Positions 25,823 to 33,293 of a stretch of DNA of 64,000 nucleotides are shown in pieces. Position 1 is the stretch's first letter. The number at the start of each line of letters is the position of its first letter. The DNA lies in NCBI GenBank assembly GCA_024235955.1, contig JACKLJ010000003.1:124001-188000 (forward strand). Direction: 5' to 3'. The stretch is from Burkholderiaceae bacterium (GTDB lineage Bacteria; Pseudomonadota; Gammaproteobacteria; Burkholderiales; Burkholderiaceae_C). The notes below the pieces were generated by a model. The model searched no databases and was not told where the DNA came from. It saw nothing but the letters and a program-made list of their open reading frames with translations. The position numbers were made by a program, and so were the translations under genes.

Positions 25823-26185
25823 TCAGGCGGGTTGGCTCGGGCGCTGCTCGGCCCACTGCATCACGTAGCAGGGGTGGCCGTCGGCGTCGTCGATGCTGAA
25901 GATGCGGCCGAAAGGCAGGCTCCTGAGCGGCATGCGCACGCGCGCCTGGTCCTTCAGCGTCTGCCAGGCGTCGTCGATGTCGGCCACCAGCCAGCACAGC
26001 TCGGCCGCGCGGTCGTCGCCCAGCGGCGCGTCGCTGGCCAGCGCGAAGTGGTCGAACTGGATGAAGGCGGCGTGCTCGCGCTCGGGCTTGAGGCCCAGCA
26101 CGTTGACATAGAAGTGGCGCGCGGCCGGCATGTCGTGCACATAGCGCACGGCGAGGGCGAACTGCGCGGAAGAAGGGGTAGGCAT
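25823..26185 (-). CDS. VOC-family (glyoxalase/bleomycin resistance-like) protein
   Basis: 120 residues. The start at 26185 has CAGGAGATCACC upstream and gives MPTPSSAQFALAVRYVHDM. The single glyoxalase-type module contains ARHFYVNVLGLKPEREH and a C-terminal DADGHPCYVMQW, so the fold is clear. Metal ligands cannot be assigned with confidence. It belongs to the minus-strand run with the SRPBCC, Nudix and GFA genes. Confidence 0.88.
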   Translation of the reverse strand: MPTPSSAQFALAVRYVHDMPAARHFYVNVLGLKPEREHAAFIQFDHFALASDAPLGDDRAAELCWLVADIDDAWQTLKDQARVRMPLRSLPFGRIFSIDDADGHPCYVMQWAEQRPSQPA

Positions 26186-26350
26186 GGTGATCTCCTGCTG
26201 GACAAGCGGCCCAAGACGGACCGTGCAGGCAGTGTGTGCCCCGGCGCTGCCAGTTTCTGTCAGCAGCGTGGAGCGGCCACGAAAGCCCGGTGCAGCGACC
26301 GGGCCGCGCACCGTGCCGGAGGTGGAGCGCTAAGCCGATCGATGGGTGCG

Positions 26351-27337
26351 TCAGGGGCGCGGCTTAGGAGGCGTCGCGGTTCTCGCAAATGGAGATGGGG
26401 TGAGCTCGGCCGATTCCAGCGTCAGCAATGCGCGCTTCTCGCCCAGAAAATCAATCAGCGCCCGAATCTTGGCCGGCATCTGCGCACGCGAGGGCACATA
26501 CAGGTAAAAGCCCGGAATCGGCCGGCACCAGGCGCCGAGCACGCGCACCAGCGAGCCATCGGCCAGATGCTGGCGCACGCACAGGTCGATATGTTGCACC
26601 AGCCCCACGCCCTGCAGCGCAGCGCGCAACATGCTGTCATCGTCGTTGAACACCGCGCTGCCCTTGGGCTCCAGCACCACCGTGCGGCCCTCGGCGCCGG
26701 GCGAGGTGAAGGACCAGCGGTCGATGGTGCCGCTGGAGGTGAAGCGGTAGGCCAGGCAGTTGTGGCGGACCAGATCCGCGGGCGTGTCGGGCACGCCGTG
26801 CCGCTCGAAGTACGCGGGTGATGCGACGATGGCCATCGTCAGCGGCGGCGTGACGGGCACGGCCACCACGTGCTCATCCAGGCTTTCGCCCAGCCGGATG
26901 CCGGCGTCCGCGCCCTCGGCCACGATGTTGGACAACCCGTCGTCCATCACCAGGTCCAGCCGCAGCCGCGGGTAGCGCGCCAGCAACTCCCCCAGGTGCG
27001 GCTCGATCAACAGGCGTGCCGCCACGCGTGAGGCGTTCATGCGGATCAGCCCCGCAGGCTCGGCCTGCGCCACCCCCACCTCGGCCACGGCCCGCTCGAT
27101 GGCCGACAGCGCGGGCTGCAGCACCTCCAGCAGGCGCTGGCCTTCCTCCGTCAGCGACATGTCCCGCGTCGTGCGGTTGAGCAGGCGCACGTTCAGCTGC
27201 CGCTCCAGCCCCTTGAGGTGCTGCGACAGGGCCGCACGCGTCACCTCCATCTCGGTCGCCGCCTTGGTGAAGCTGCGGTGCCGGGCAATGTGGGCGAACC
27301 AGGTCAGGGTCGCCACCAGAGAGGGCTCGATGGGCAT
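26351..27337 (-). CDS. LysR-family transcriptional regulator
   Basis: 328 residues: N-terminal winged helix (FAHIARHRSFTKAATEMEVT, then RAALSQHLKGLERQLNVRLL) and a C-terminal periplasmic-binding-like effector domain. It is divergent from the hydrolase genes at 27473 and almost certainly controls them and possibly itself. No clear ribosome binding site precedes its start; an inverted repeat lies three bases upstream. Confidence 0.92.
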   Translation of the reverse strand: MPIEPSLVATLTWFAHIARHRSFTKAATEMEVTRAALSQHLKGLERQLNVRLLNRTTRDMSLTEEGQRLLEVLQPALSAIERAVAEVGVAQAEPAGLIRMNASRVAARLLIEPHLGELLARYPRLRLDLVMDDGLSNIVAEGADAGIRLGESLDEHVVAVPVTPPLTMAIVASPAYFERHGVPDTPADLVRHNCLAYRFTSSGTIDRWSFTSPGAEGRTVVLEPKGSAVFNDDDSMLRAALQGVGLVQHIDLCVRQHLADGSLVRVLGAWCRPIPGFYLYVPSRAQMPAKIRALIDFLGEKRALLTLESAELTPSPFARTATPPKPRP

Positions 27338-27339
27338 TT

Positions 27340-27351
27340 GTTAAGTTTAAC
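27340..27351. promoter_or_regulatory. Candidate LysR-type operator
   Basis: GTTAA-GT-TTAAC is a perfect 5-bp inverted repeat in an AT-rich island between the divergent LysR and hydrolase genes, followed by TAATCA. It lies directly beside the regulator's start codon, so binding there could give autorepression. LysR operators have a T-N11-A core; I can see several such placements and cannot choose one. Confidence 0.4.
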
Positions 27352-27472
27352 TAATCAGTCATGTTGGTTGGCGCCTATATATCAAATCCAATCGCCTGCC
27401 TACGATGCACCCATCGGCCACCAACACCGATGGATTCAGACCCCGCTGTTCAACCTATCCGGAGTGCACACC

Positions 27473-28396
27473 ATGCCCAACATCACGTTCAAGAACCTCA
27501 ACGGCCAAGGCATCACCATGGCCGCCGTCATCAACTTCCCGCCCGGCTTTGACGAAGGCAAGAAGTACCCGGCCGTGGTCGTCTCGCACCCCGGCGGCGG
27601 CGTGAAGGAGCAGACCGCCGGCCTGTACGCCAGGAAGCTGGCTGAAACCGGCCTCATCACCATCGCCTTCGACCGCTCCTACCAGGGAGAGAGCACGGGC
27701 GAGCCGCGCCAGCTGGAGAACCCCTACATCAGCACCGAAGACGTGAGCGCAGTCATCGACTACCTGACCACGCTGGCCTACGTGGATCAGAACAGGATCG
27801 GTGCGATGGGCATCTGCGCCGGCGCCGGCTACAGCGCCAACGCCGCCATCAACGACCGCCGCATCAAGGCGCTGGGCACCGTCAGCGCGGTGAACATCGG
27901 CCAGATGTTCCGCAACGGCTGGGAAAACACCGTCAAGGATGCCGACGCGGTGGGTCTGGTCGAGTTCGGCTCCAACGCGCGCACCACCGACGCCAGGAAC
28001 CAGGGCAACCAGGACGAGACCATGCCGCTGGCGCCCCTGCGCGAGGAAGACGCCCCCAACGCCGAGCTGCGCGGCGCCTGGGAGTACTACCACACGCCGC
28101 GCTGCCAGCACCCCAATGCGCCGGGCTTCACGCTGGCGCGCTGCCTGACGCAGATCATCACCTACGACGCCTACCACAAGGCCGAGGCTTTCCTGACCCA
28201 GCCTGTCCTGTCTATCGCCGGCAGCAAGGCGGGCAGCAAGTGGATGAGCGACGACCTGATCGCGCGAGCCGCGAGTAAGGACAAGAAGATGTACGTCGTC
28301 GAAGGTGCCGATCACATGGATCTGTACGACGGGATGAAGTTCGTCGATGAGGCCGTGTCGCAGCTGGCGCCGTTCTTTCAGGCCAAGCTGAAGTAA
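27473..28396 (+). CDS. Alpha/beta hydrolase with cysteine nucleophile (DLH-like), copy 1
   Basis: 307 residues. The start at 27473 follows GGAG and gives MPNITFKNLNGQGITM. The fold is that of dienelactone-hydrolase-like enzymes: VVVSHPGGGVKEQT, then the nucleophile elbow GICAGAGY with cysteine 115 where a serine would be in esterases, and VVEGADHMDLYDG carrying the likely catalytic histidine. No signal peptide is present. It is the first gene of the three-gene set controlled by the divergent LysR protein. Confidence 0.87.
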   Translation: MPNITFKNLNGQGITMAAVINFPPGFDEGKKYPAVVVSHPGGGVKEQTAGLYARKLAETGLITIAFDRSYQGESTGEPRQLENPYISTEDVSAVIDYLTTLAYVDQNRIGAMGICAGAGYSANAAINDRRIKALGTVSAVNIGQMFRNGWENTVKDADAVGLVEFGSNARTTDARNQGNQDETMPLAPLREEDAPNAELRGAWEYYHTPRCQHPNAPGFTLARCLTQIITYDAYHKAEAFLTQPVLSIAGSKAGSKWMSDDLIARAASKDKKMYVVEGADHMDLYDGMKFVDEAVSQLAPFFQAKLK

Positions 28397-28434
28397 TCAC
28401 CTGTGCTACCCATCTTTCAATCCGGGAGCCAACC

Positions 28435-29361
28435 ATGAGCAACCCCAAGACCGTCAGCATCAAGACCCCCTATTGGGACATCGCGGCCGATCTGTACTTC
28501 CCGCCCAATTTCGACGACAAGAAAACCTACCCTGCGGTCATCACCGCGCACCCGATCGGCAGTTGCAAGGAGCAGACCTCGGGCAATGTGTACGGCAAGG
28601 CGCTGGCCGAAGCCGGCTTCGTGGCGATTGCCTTCGACCGCAGCACGCAGGGCTCCAGCGGCGGTGCACCGCGCTACGTCGAAGACCCGGTGCTGGCCGT
28701 GGAAGACATACGCTGCGTGGTGGACTACGCGGTCACGCTGCCGTTCGTGGATGCCGAGCGCATCGGCATCCTCGGCATCTGCGGGGGTGGCGGCTACGTG
28801 CTCAACGCCGTCATGACAGAGCGCCGCCTCAAGGCCGTGGCCAGCATCACCGGCGTCAACTACGGCCGCCTGTGCCGCGAAGCCTTCACCGGTTTCGACC
28901 CCATCGGCCAGATGGAGGCGATGGGCAAACAACGGACTGCCGAAGCACGTGGCGAGGCCGGCAGGGTGGACCTTTTCGTGCCGCCGTCGCTCGAAGCGGC
29001 CGCCGAGTCGGGCACCAAGGACGTGGACGTGCTGGGTGCTACCGACTACTACCGCCGGCGCTGCGTCAACGACCACGCCGGCACGCGCGCGCTGTATTCA
29101 CACCGCGCCGCCTCGGTCGGCTGGGACGCCTTCCACCTGGCCGAAACTTTGCTCACCGTGCCGATGATCGTGGTCGTCGGCGACAAGCCGGGCGGCTTCG
29201 GTGCCTACCGCGATGGCCTGGAGATCTACGCGCGCGCGGCATCCAAGGTCAAGGAGCTGGTGGTCGTCGAAGGCGCCACGCACTACGAGCTGTACGACCA
29301 GCCCGAGCCGGTGGGCCAGGCGCTGGCCAAGCTGGTGCCCTTCTTCCAAGCCAATCTCTGA
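28435..29361 (+). CDS. Alpha/beta hydrolase with cysteine nucleophile (DLH-like), copy 2
   Basis: 308 residues and clearly a paralogue of the preceding gene (VITAHPIGSCKEQTSGNVYG, GICGGGGY with cysteine 116, VVEGATHYELYDQPE). The two lie 38 bp apart. The divergence between them suggests old duplication with different substrates rather than a recent tandem copy. It is followed 14 bp later by the NAD(P)-binding protein. Confidence 0.87.
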   Translation: MSNPKTVSIKTPYWDIAADLYFPPNFDDKKTYPAVITAHPIGSCKEQTSGNVYGKALAEAGFVAIAFDRSTQGSSGGAPRYVEDPVLAVEDIRCVVDYAVTLPFVDAERIGILGICGGGGYVLNAVMTERRLKAVASITGVNYGRLCREAFTGFDPIGQMEAMGKQRTAEARGEAGRVDLFVPPSLEAAAESGTKDVDVLGATDYYRRRCVNDHAGTRALYSHRAASVGWDAFHLAETLLTVPMIVVVGDKPGGFGAYRDGLEIYARAASKVKELVVVEGATHYELYDQPEPVGQALAKLVPFFQANL

Positions 29362-29375
29362 TCCGCGGCGACACC

Positions 29376-30014
29376 ATGACCAAAGTATTGATCCTGGGCG
29401 CCAGCGGCCAGATTGCCCGTTGGGCCGTGCAGATGCTGGGCGAGCACGCGGACATCGAGCAGACCCTGCTGGTGCGCGACCCCAAGAAGCTGAGCGGCCA
29501 CGAGCCGAGCAACGCCAAGGTCGTGATCGGCAACGTGCTGGACAAGAAGCTGCTCAAGGACGCCATGACGGGCCAGGACATCGTCTATGCCAACCTCACG
29601 GGTGAAGATCTGGACAAGCAAGCCCAGGCCGTCATCGCCGCGATGCAGGCGGCCGGCGTCAAACGCCTGGTCTTCGTGCTGTCGCTGGGCATCTACGACG
29701 AGGTGCCGGGCAAGTTCGGCGCGTGGAACAACGCCACCATTGGCGAAGACCTGAAGCCCTTTCGCCGCACCGCGGACGCCATCGAGGCTTCAGGACTCGA
29801 CTACACCATCGTGCGTCCGGCCTGGTTGATGGACGAGGACGAGGTGGATTACGAACTGACGCGCAAAGGCGAACCCTTCAAGGGCACGGTGGTTTCGCGC
29901 AGGAGCGTGGCGGACCTGATCACCAGGATCATCGCCCACCCCGGGCTGCACGTGGGTGAGAGCCTGGGCGTGAACAAACCGCGCAGCCAGGGCGACAAGC
30001 CGTACTTCATGTGA
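29376..30014 (+). CDS. NAD(P)-binding protein, atypical SDR / NmrA-like
   Basis: 212 residues with a Rossmann fold starting MTKVLILGASGQIARWAVQ (GxxGxxA-type dinucleotide loop). It contains IVYANLTGED, VFVLSLGIYDE and YTIVRPAWLMD, as in the NAD(P)H-binding proteins of the SDR_a5 group. No catalytic YxxxK is visible, so it may be a redox sensor or a reductase of unusual type. It is the last gene of the hydrolase operon. Confidence 0.88.
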   Translation: MTKVLILGASGQIARWAVQMLGEHADIEQTLLVRDPKKLSGHEPSNAKVVIGNVLDKKLLKDAMTGQDIVYANLTGEDLDKQAQAVIAAMQAAGVKRLVFVLSLGIYDEVPGKFGAWNNATIGEDLKPFRRTADAIEASGLDYTIVRPAWLMDEDEVDYELTRKGEPFKGTVVSRRSVADLITRIIAHPGLHVGESLGVNKPRSQGDKPYFM

Positions 30015-30044
30015 TGGCCGGAAGCGGCGGCTCAGCCTGCGGGA

Positions 30045-30779
30045 TCAACCATCCGACCGCACGGTTGTGGCCGGCGGCTGGCCGACCGGCATGCGCGCCG
30101 ACACCTGCGTCCGCCAGCGCGCCAGCAGCGCGTGGCGCCGCTCGGGGTAGCGCCAGCCGGTGTCGGTGAGCTGCACCACGCGGTCGGCGCGGAAGTGGCG
30201 GAAGTCCTGCCGCAGCTCGCACCAGGCGGCGATCAGGCGCACCTGGTCGAAGAAGGCCATGGCGAAGGGCCAGATGCGCCGCTGCGTCACGCTGCCGGCC
30301 TCGTCGCGGTAGTCCAGCAGCAGGGCGTGCTCGTCGCGGATGGCGTGGCGCAGCGCCGGCAGCCAGGGCGCGGGCGGCTGGCCCTGCGGGCGCGGCGCGG
30401 GCACGAACAGGCCGGACGTTTCCACCGCCAGCCGCAGCCCAGCCGGCAGCGTGGCGCCGATGCGGTTCAGCGCGCTGCGCGCGGCGGCGGCCAGCTCCGG
30501 GTCGGCCGCGTGGCCGGCCACCCAGCGCGCGCCCAGCACCAGCACTTCCAGCTCGTCCTCGCCGAACATCAGCGGCGGCAGCGTGAAGCCGGGCTTGAGC
30601 ACATAGCCCACGCCCGGATCGCCCTCGATCAGCGCGCCCTGCTCGCGCAGCGTGCCGATGTCGCGGTACAGCGTGCGCAGGCTCACGCCCAGTTCCTGCG
30701 CCAGCGCCGCACCCGCCGCCGGCTGGCGGTGCAGGCGCAGGTGCTCCAGCAGTTGCAGCAGGCGGGCGGCGCGGGACAT
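30045..30779 (-). CDS. YafY-type transcriptional regulator (HTH + WYL domain)
   Basis: 244 residues. The N-terminal winged HTH includes AQELGVSLRTLYRDIGTLREQG; a WYL ligand-binding domain follows (about 130-215) with DYRDEAGSVTQRRIWPFAM. WYL domains bind nucleic acid or small ligands. It converges on the NAD(P)-binding gene and has no obvious partner gene; its target is unknown. Confidence 0.88.
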   Translation of the reverse strand: MSRAARLLQLLEHLRLHRQPAAGAALAQELGVSLRTLYRDIGTLREQGALIEGDPGVGYVLKPGFTLPPLMFGEDELEVLVLGARWVAGHAADPELAAAARSALNRIGATLPAGLRLAVETSGLFVPAPRPQGQPPAPWLPALRHAIRDEHALLLDYRDEAGSVTQRRIWPFAMAFFDQVRLIAAWCELRQDFRHFRADRVVQLTDTGWRYPERRHALLARWRTQVSARMPVGQPPATTVRSDG

Positions 30780-30859
30780 GGCGCGAGTGTAGGGGCCGGC
30801 GCCGCGCGGCGTGGCGCTGCCGGGCGCTTGCGGCCTCCACGGGCCATCTCCTCAGGATT

Positions 30860-30920
30860 TCAGAAAAAAGTGCCTCAAGACCAGGCGCAGCGGGCGCAGG
30901 CAGCTATGAATTCAGGTGCA
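30860..30920 (-). repeat. Interspersed repeat copy R8
   Basis: Minus-orientation copy between the WYL regulator and thiL, about 50 bp downstream of the thiL stop. On the minus strand it reads CACCTGAATTCATAGCTGCC, TGCGCCCG, a variable centre and a diverged right arm. Confidence 0.8.
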
Positions 30921-30970
30921 TTCTGGCGTGCCCAGGGCGGCGTTGGCCGCCCTGGGCCGACCGGCCGCGC

Positions 30971-32020
30971 TCAACCGAAATGGTCGAAGGCCCTGGCCGC
31001 GAGCGGGCTGCGCTGGCCGTCCGCGCCGGCGAGCCAGAGGCCTGGGCTGGCTTCAATGCGGCCGATGCGGGTGACGGGGGTTTGCGCGGCCCGGGCGGCG
31101 GCGAGCACGGCCTGGTGGTGCGCGGGCGGGGCGGTGAAGGCGAGTTCGTAGTCGTCGCCGCCGGTGAGGGCCAGGCGCCGCCGGGTTTCTGAGTCAAATT
31201 GGCCTTCAGGCCATGCGTGACGGGCGCAGGCAGCTATCAGGTTGGAAGCAATTTCAGTGTCGATAACGGCGCCGGTGCCGCTGGCTTTCAGGATGTGGCC
31301 CAGATCGCCCGCAAGCCCGTCGCTGACGTCGATGGCGCTGCTGGCGATGCCGCGCAGCACCAGGCCCAGGGCGACGCGGGGTGTGGGGCACTCCAGCCGC
31401 TGGCGGGCGGCGGCCAGCACGCCGGGCGGCAGCGGCCATTCGCCGCGCAGCGCGCCGAGGGCCAGGCGGGCGTCGCCCAGGCTGCCGCTGACCCAGAGTT
31501 CGTCGCCGGGCCGGGCGCCGTCGCGCCGCAGGGCCTGGCCGGCGGGCACCTCGCCGAACACGGTGAGGCACAGGTTGAGCGGGCCGGCGGTGGTGTCGCC
31601 GCCCACCAGCGGGCAGCCATGCGCGTCGGCCAGCGCGAACAGGCCGCCGGCCAGGGCGGCGAGCCAGGCTTCATCCCGCGCGCGCTCGGGCGGCAGGGCC
31701 AGGGCCAGGGTGAAGGCGAGCGGGCGCGCGCCCATGGCGGCCAGGTCGCTCAGGTTGACGGCCAGCGCCTTGTGGCCGAGCGCGGCCGGGTCGACGCTGG
31801 GCAAGAAATGCCGGCCTTCGACCAGCATGTCGGTGCTGATGGCCAGCTGCTGGCCGGACGCGGGCTGCAGCAGCGCGCAGTCGTCGCCGATGCCGAGCAC
31901 GACGCGGCCTGCGTCCGTGCCTTGATTTGCTTCTGAATCTGTAGCTGCCTGCGCCCGCTGTGCCTGGGCTGGAGGCGGATTTCGCTTGAAAAAGCGCTCG
32001 ATCAGCTCGAATTCGCCCAT
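30971..32020 (-). CDS. thiL: Thiamine-monophosphate kinase with two repeat-derived insertions
   Basis: 349 residues; phosphorylates thiamine monophosphate to the cofactor thiamine pyrophosphate. The start MGEFELIERFF is canonical. VVLGIGDDCALLQP and STDMLVEGRHF are the ATP/Mg-binding signatures, and ISASD-type IASSAIDVSDGLAGDLGHIL is intact. Two stretches absent from ordinary ThiL are translations of repeat copies: residues ~11-35 (NPPPAQAQRAQAATDSEANQ, from R10) and a second near residues 258-277 (LIAACARHAWPEGQFDSE, from R9). The usual length is about 320-330. It forms an operon with the upstream amidotransferase gene. Confidence 0.93.
   Translation of the reverse strand: MGEFELIERFFKRNPPPAQAQRAQAATDSEANQGTDAGRVVLGIGDDCALLQPASGQQLAISTDMLVEGRHFLPSVDPAALGHKALAVNLSDLAAMGARPLAFTLALALPPERARDEAWLAALAGGLFALADAHGCPLVGGDTTAGPLNLCLTVFGEVPAGQALRRDGARPGDELWVSGSLGDARLALGALRGEWPLPPGVLAAARQRLECPTPRVALGLVLRGIASSAIDVSDGLAGDLGHILKASGTGAVIDTEIASNLIAACARHAWPEGQFDSETRRRLALTGGDDYELAFTAPPAHHQAVLAAARAAQTPVTRIGRIEASPGLWLAGADGQRSPLAARAFDHFG
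31191..31252 (-). repeat. Interspersed repeat copy R9, inside thiL
   Basis: Sense orientation relative to thiL. ATTGCTTCCAACCTG, ATAGCTGCCTGCGCCCG, a variable centre and GGCCAATTTGACTC are all recognisable. Read as ATA GCT GCC TGC GCC CGT. Confidence 0.88.
31925..31991 (+). repeat. Interspersed repeat copy R10, inside thiL
   Basis: Antisense relative to thiL. Plus strand reads ATTTGCTTCTGAATCTG, TAGCTGCCTGCGCCCG, a variable centre, GGGCTGGAGGCGGATTTCG and CTTGAAA. It covers thiL codons ~10-32. One of the best-conserved copies. Confidence 0.92.
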
Positions 32021-32039
32021 GAGAGGTTTGGGCTGCCGC

Positions 32040-32972
32040 TCAGGTCTGCGGCGCGCCCCGCGCGGCGGCAGCGTTGGGGGCTGGCGCGGCGGCCCGGGCG
32101 CGCTCGCGCACCTGGGACACGCCGTGGGCCAGCCGGCGCAGGCGGCCGGCGCGGCGCAGCGCGGCTTTCAAAAAGGCCATCATCAGCGGGCCGCTGTCCA
32201 TGGCCACCAGCGGTTCGGCGCCGGGGCCGGGCAGGTGGAATTCGGGGTGCCACTGCACGCCCACCACGAAGGGGTGGCCGGGGTGGCGGATGGCTTCGGG
32301 CACGCCATCCTGCGGGCAGCGCGCCTCGATCACCAGGCCCTTGCCCAGCTCGCCCACGCACTGGTGGTGGATGCTGACCACCGGGTGCGGCCCGGGGCCG
32401 TAGAGGCTGTCGAGCAGGCTGCCGGGCAGAAAGCGCACATCGTGCGTGAGGTGGTCGTAGCGGGCTTCGTCCCAGTGCGTGGCGGGGGTGGCGGGGGCGG
32501 CCGTGCCGTTGATCGCGCCGTTCGCCATGCCATTCACCCACTGGCTGGGAATGTCCTGCAGCAGCGTGCCGCCGTGGTAGACGTTGAGCAGCTGCGCGCC
32601 GCGGCAGATGCCGAGCACCGGCTTGCCGGCCTCGATGAAGCCGCGCAGCAGCTCCAGCTCGTAGTCGTCGCGGATCGGGTCGGTGTCCATGCCGGCCTGC
32701 CAGGGGGCGGCGCGGTAGGTGGCCGGGTCGATGTCGACGCCGCCCTGCAGCACCAGGCCGTCGAGGTGGCGCACCAGATCCTGGATGGGCGGGCGCTTGC
32801 GCTGGCTGGGCATGGCGTGGTCGATGAAGGGGATCATCAGCGCCACCACGCCGTGGCTCATGATCCAGTGCGCCATGGTGCTTTCCAGGTACTGCAGGCG
32901 CTTGAGTGGCAGGCCCAGGCCAGGGGGCGGGCGGTGCAGCAGGCGGGCGGAGATGCCGATGCGCAGGGTCAT
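32040..32972 (-). CDS. Class I glutamine amidotransferase-like (gamma-glutamyl-GABA hydrolase family, C26)
   Basis: 310 residues. The start at 32972 gives MTLRIGISARLLHRPPPG. LQGGVDIDP, the nucleophile elbow GICRGAQLLNV (cysteine 123) and QWHPEFH (catalytic histidine) identify the PuuD-like peptidase C26 family, which splits gamma-glutamyl amide bonds. The ~40 C-terminal residues are alanine-rich and probably disordered. Its end is 19 bp from the thiL start on the same strand; a functional link with thiamine synthesis is not known. Confidence 0.9.
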   Translation of the reverse strand: MTLRIGISARLLHRPPPGLGLPLKRLQYLESTMAHWIMSHGVVALMIPFIDHAMPSQRKRPPIQDLVRHLDGLVLQGGVDIDPATYRAAPWQAGMDTDPIRDDYELELLRGFIEAGKPVLGICRGAQLLNVYHGGTLLQDIPSQWVNGMANGAINGTAAPATPATHWDEARYDHLTHDVRFLPGSLLDSLYGPGPHPVVSIHHQCVGELGKGLVIEARCPQDGVPEAIRHPGHPFVVGVQWHPEFHLPGPGAEPLVAMDSGPLMMAFLKAALRRAGRLRRLAHGVSQVRERARAAAPAPNAAAARGAPQT

Positions 32973-33079
32973 GAGCGGGCAGGGCGGAAAGCTGTAACAA
33001 CGGCCCGCCGACAGGCACGCGGCGCGGCGGGCACAATGGCCCGCATTGTCGCGCATTTCCAGCCCTGGAGCGCCGGCAA

Positions 33080-33147
33080 TTTTTCAGGCTTTTCTGGCCT
33101 CCAGACCATGCGCAGCAAGCGCAGGCAGCTACTTTATTGGAAGCAAA
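33080..33147 (-). repeat. Interspersed repeat copy R11
   Basis: On the minus strand: TTTGCTTCCAATAAAG, TAGCTGCCTGCGCTTG, a variable centre, GGTCTGGAGGCC and AGCCTGAAAAA. Good match over the whole length. Confidence 0.85.
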
Positions 33148-33190
33148 CAGGTGTCGGCGCCCGCAGGGCCCGCGCCACGAAATCCCAACA

Positions 33191-33240
33191 CCGTTCGGGC
33201 TGAGCCTGTCGAAGCCCTTCGACAGGCTCAGCCCGAACGG
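33191..33240. repeat. Perfect 50-bp palindrome (extragenic palindromic repeat)
   Basis: Two 24-bp arms, the left starting CCGTTCGGGCTGAGCCTGTC, are exact reverse complements around a 2-bp centre. The sequence class (a GAGCCTGTCGAAG-containing palindrome) is, as I remember, widespread between genes in many proteobacteria. No T run follows, so it is not a standard terminator although it would form a very stable hairpin in RNA or a cruciform in DNA. Confidence 0.92.
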
Positions 33241-33293
33241 TTCAAAAAGGCCTCGTGCCGTATCGACAAGGCCGCGCCGCTTTTCCTCACCCC

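Larger units (their letters stand above)
32973..33293. other. 321-bp intergenic stretch with two repeats
   Basis: No gene is seen. It lies between the divergent amidotransferase and antiporter genes and contains repeat R11 and the perfect 50-bp palindrome listed separately, leaving under 150 bp for both promoters. Confidence 0.6.

Noticed and set aside
33191..33240. The 50-bp palindrome as an intrinsic terminator
   Set aside because: There is no T tract on either side, and it sits between divergent genes where no terminator is needed.
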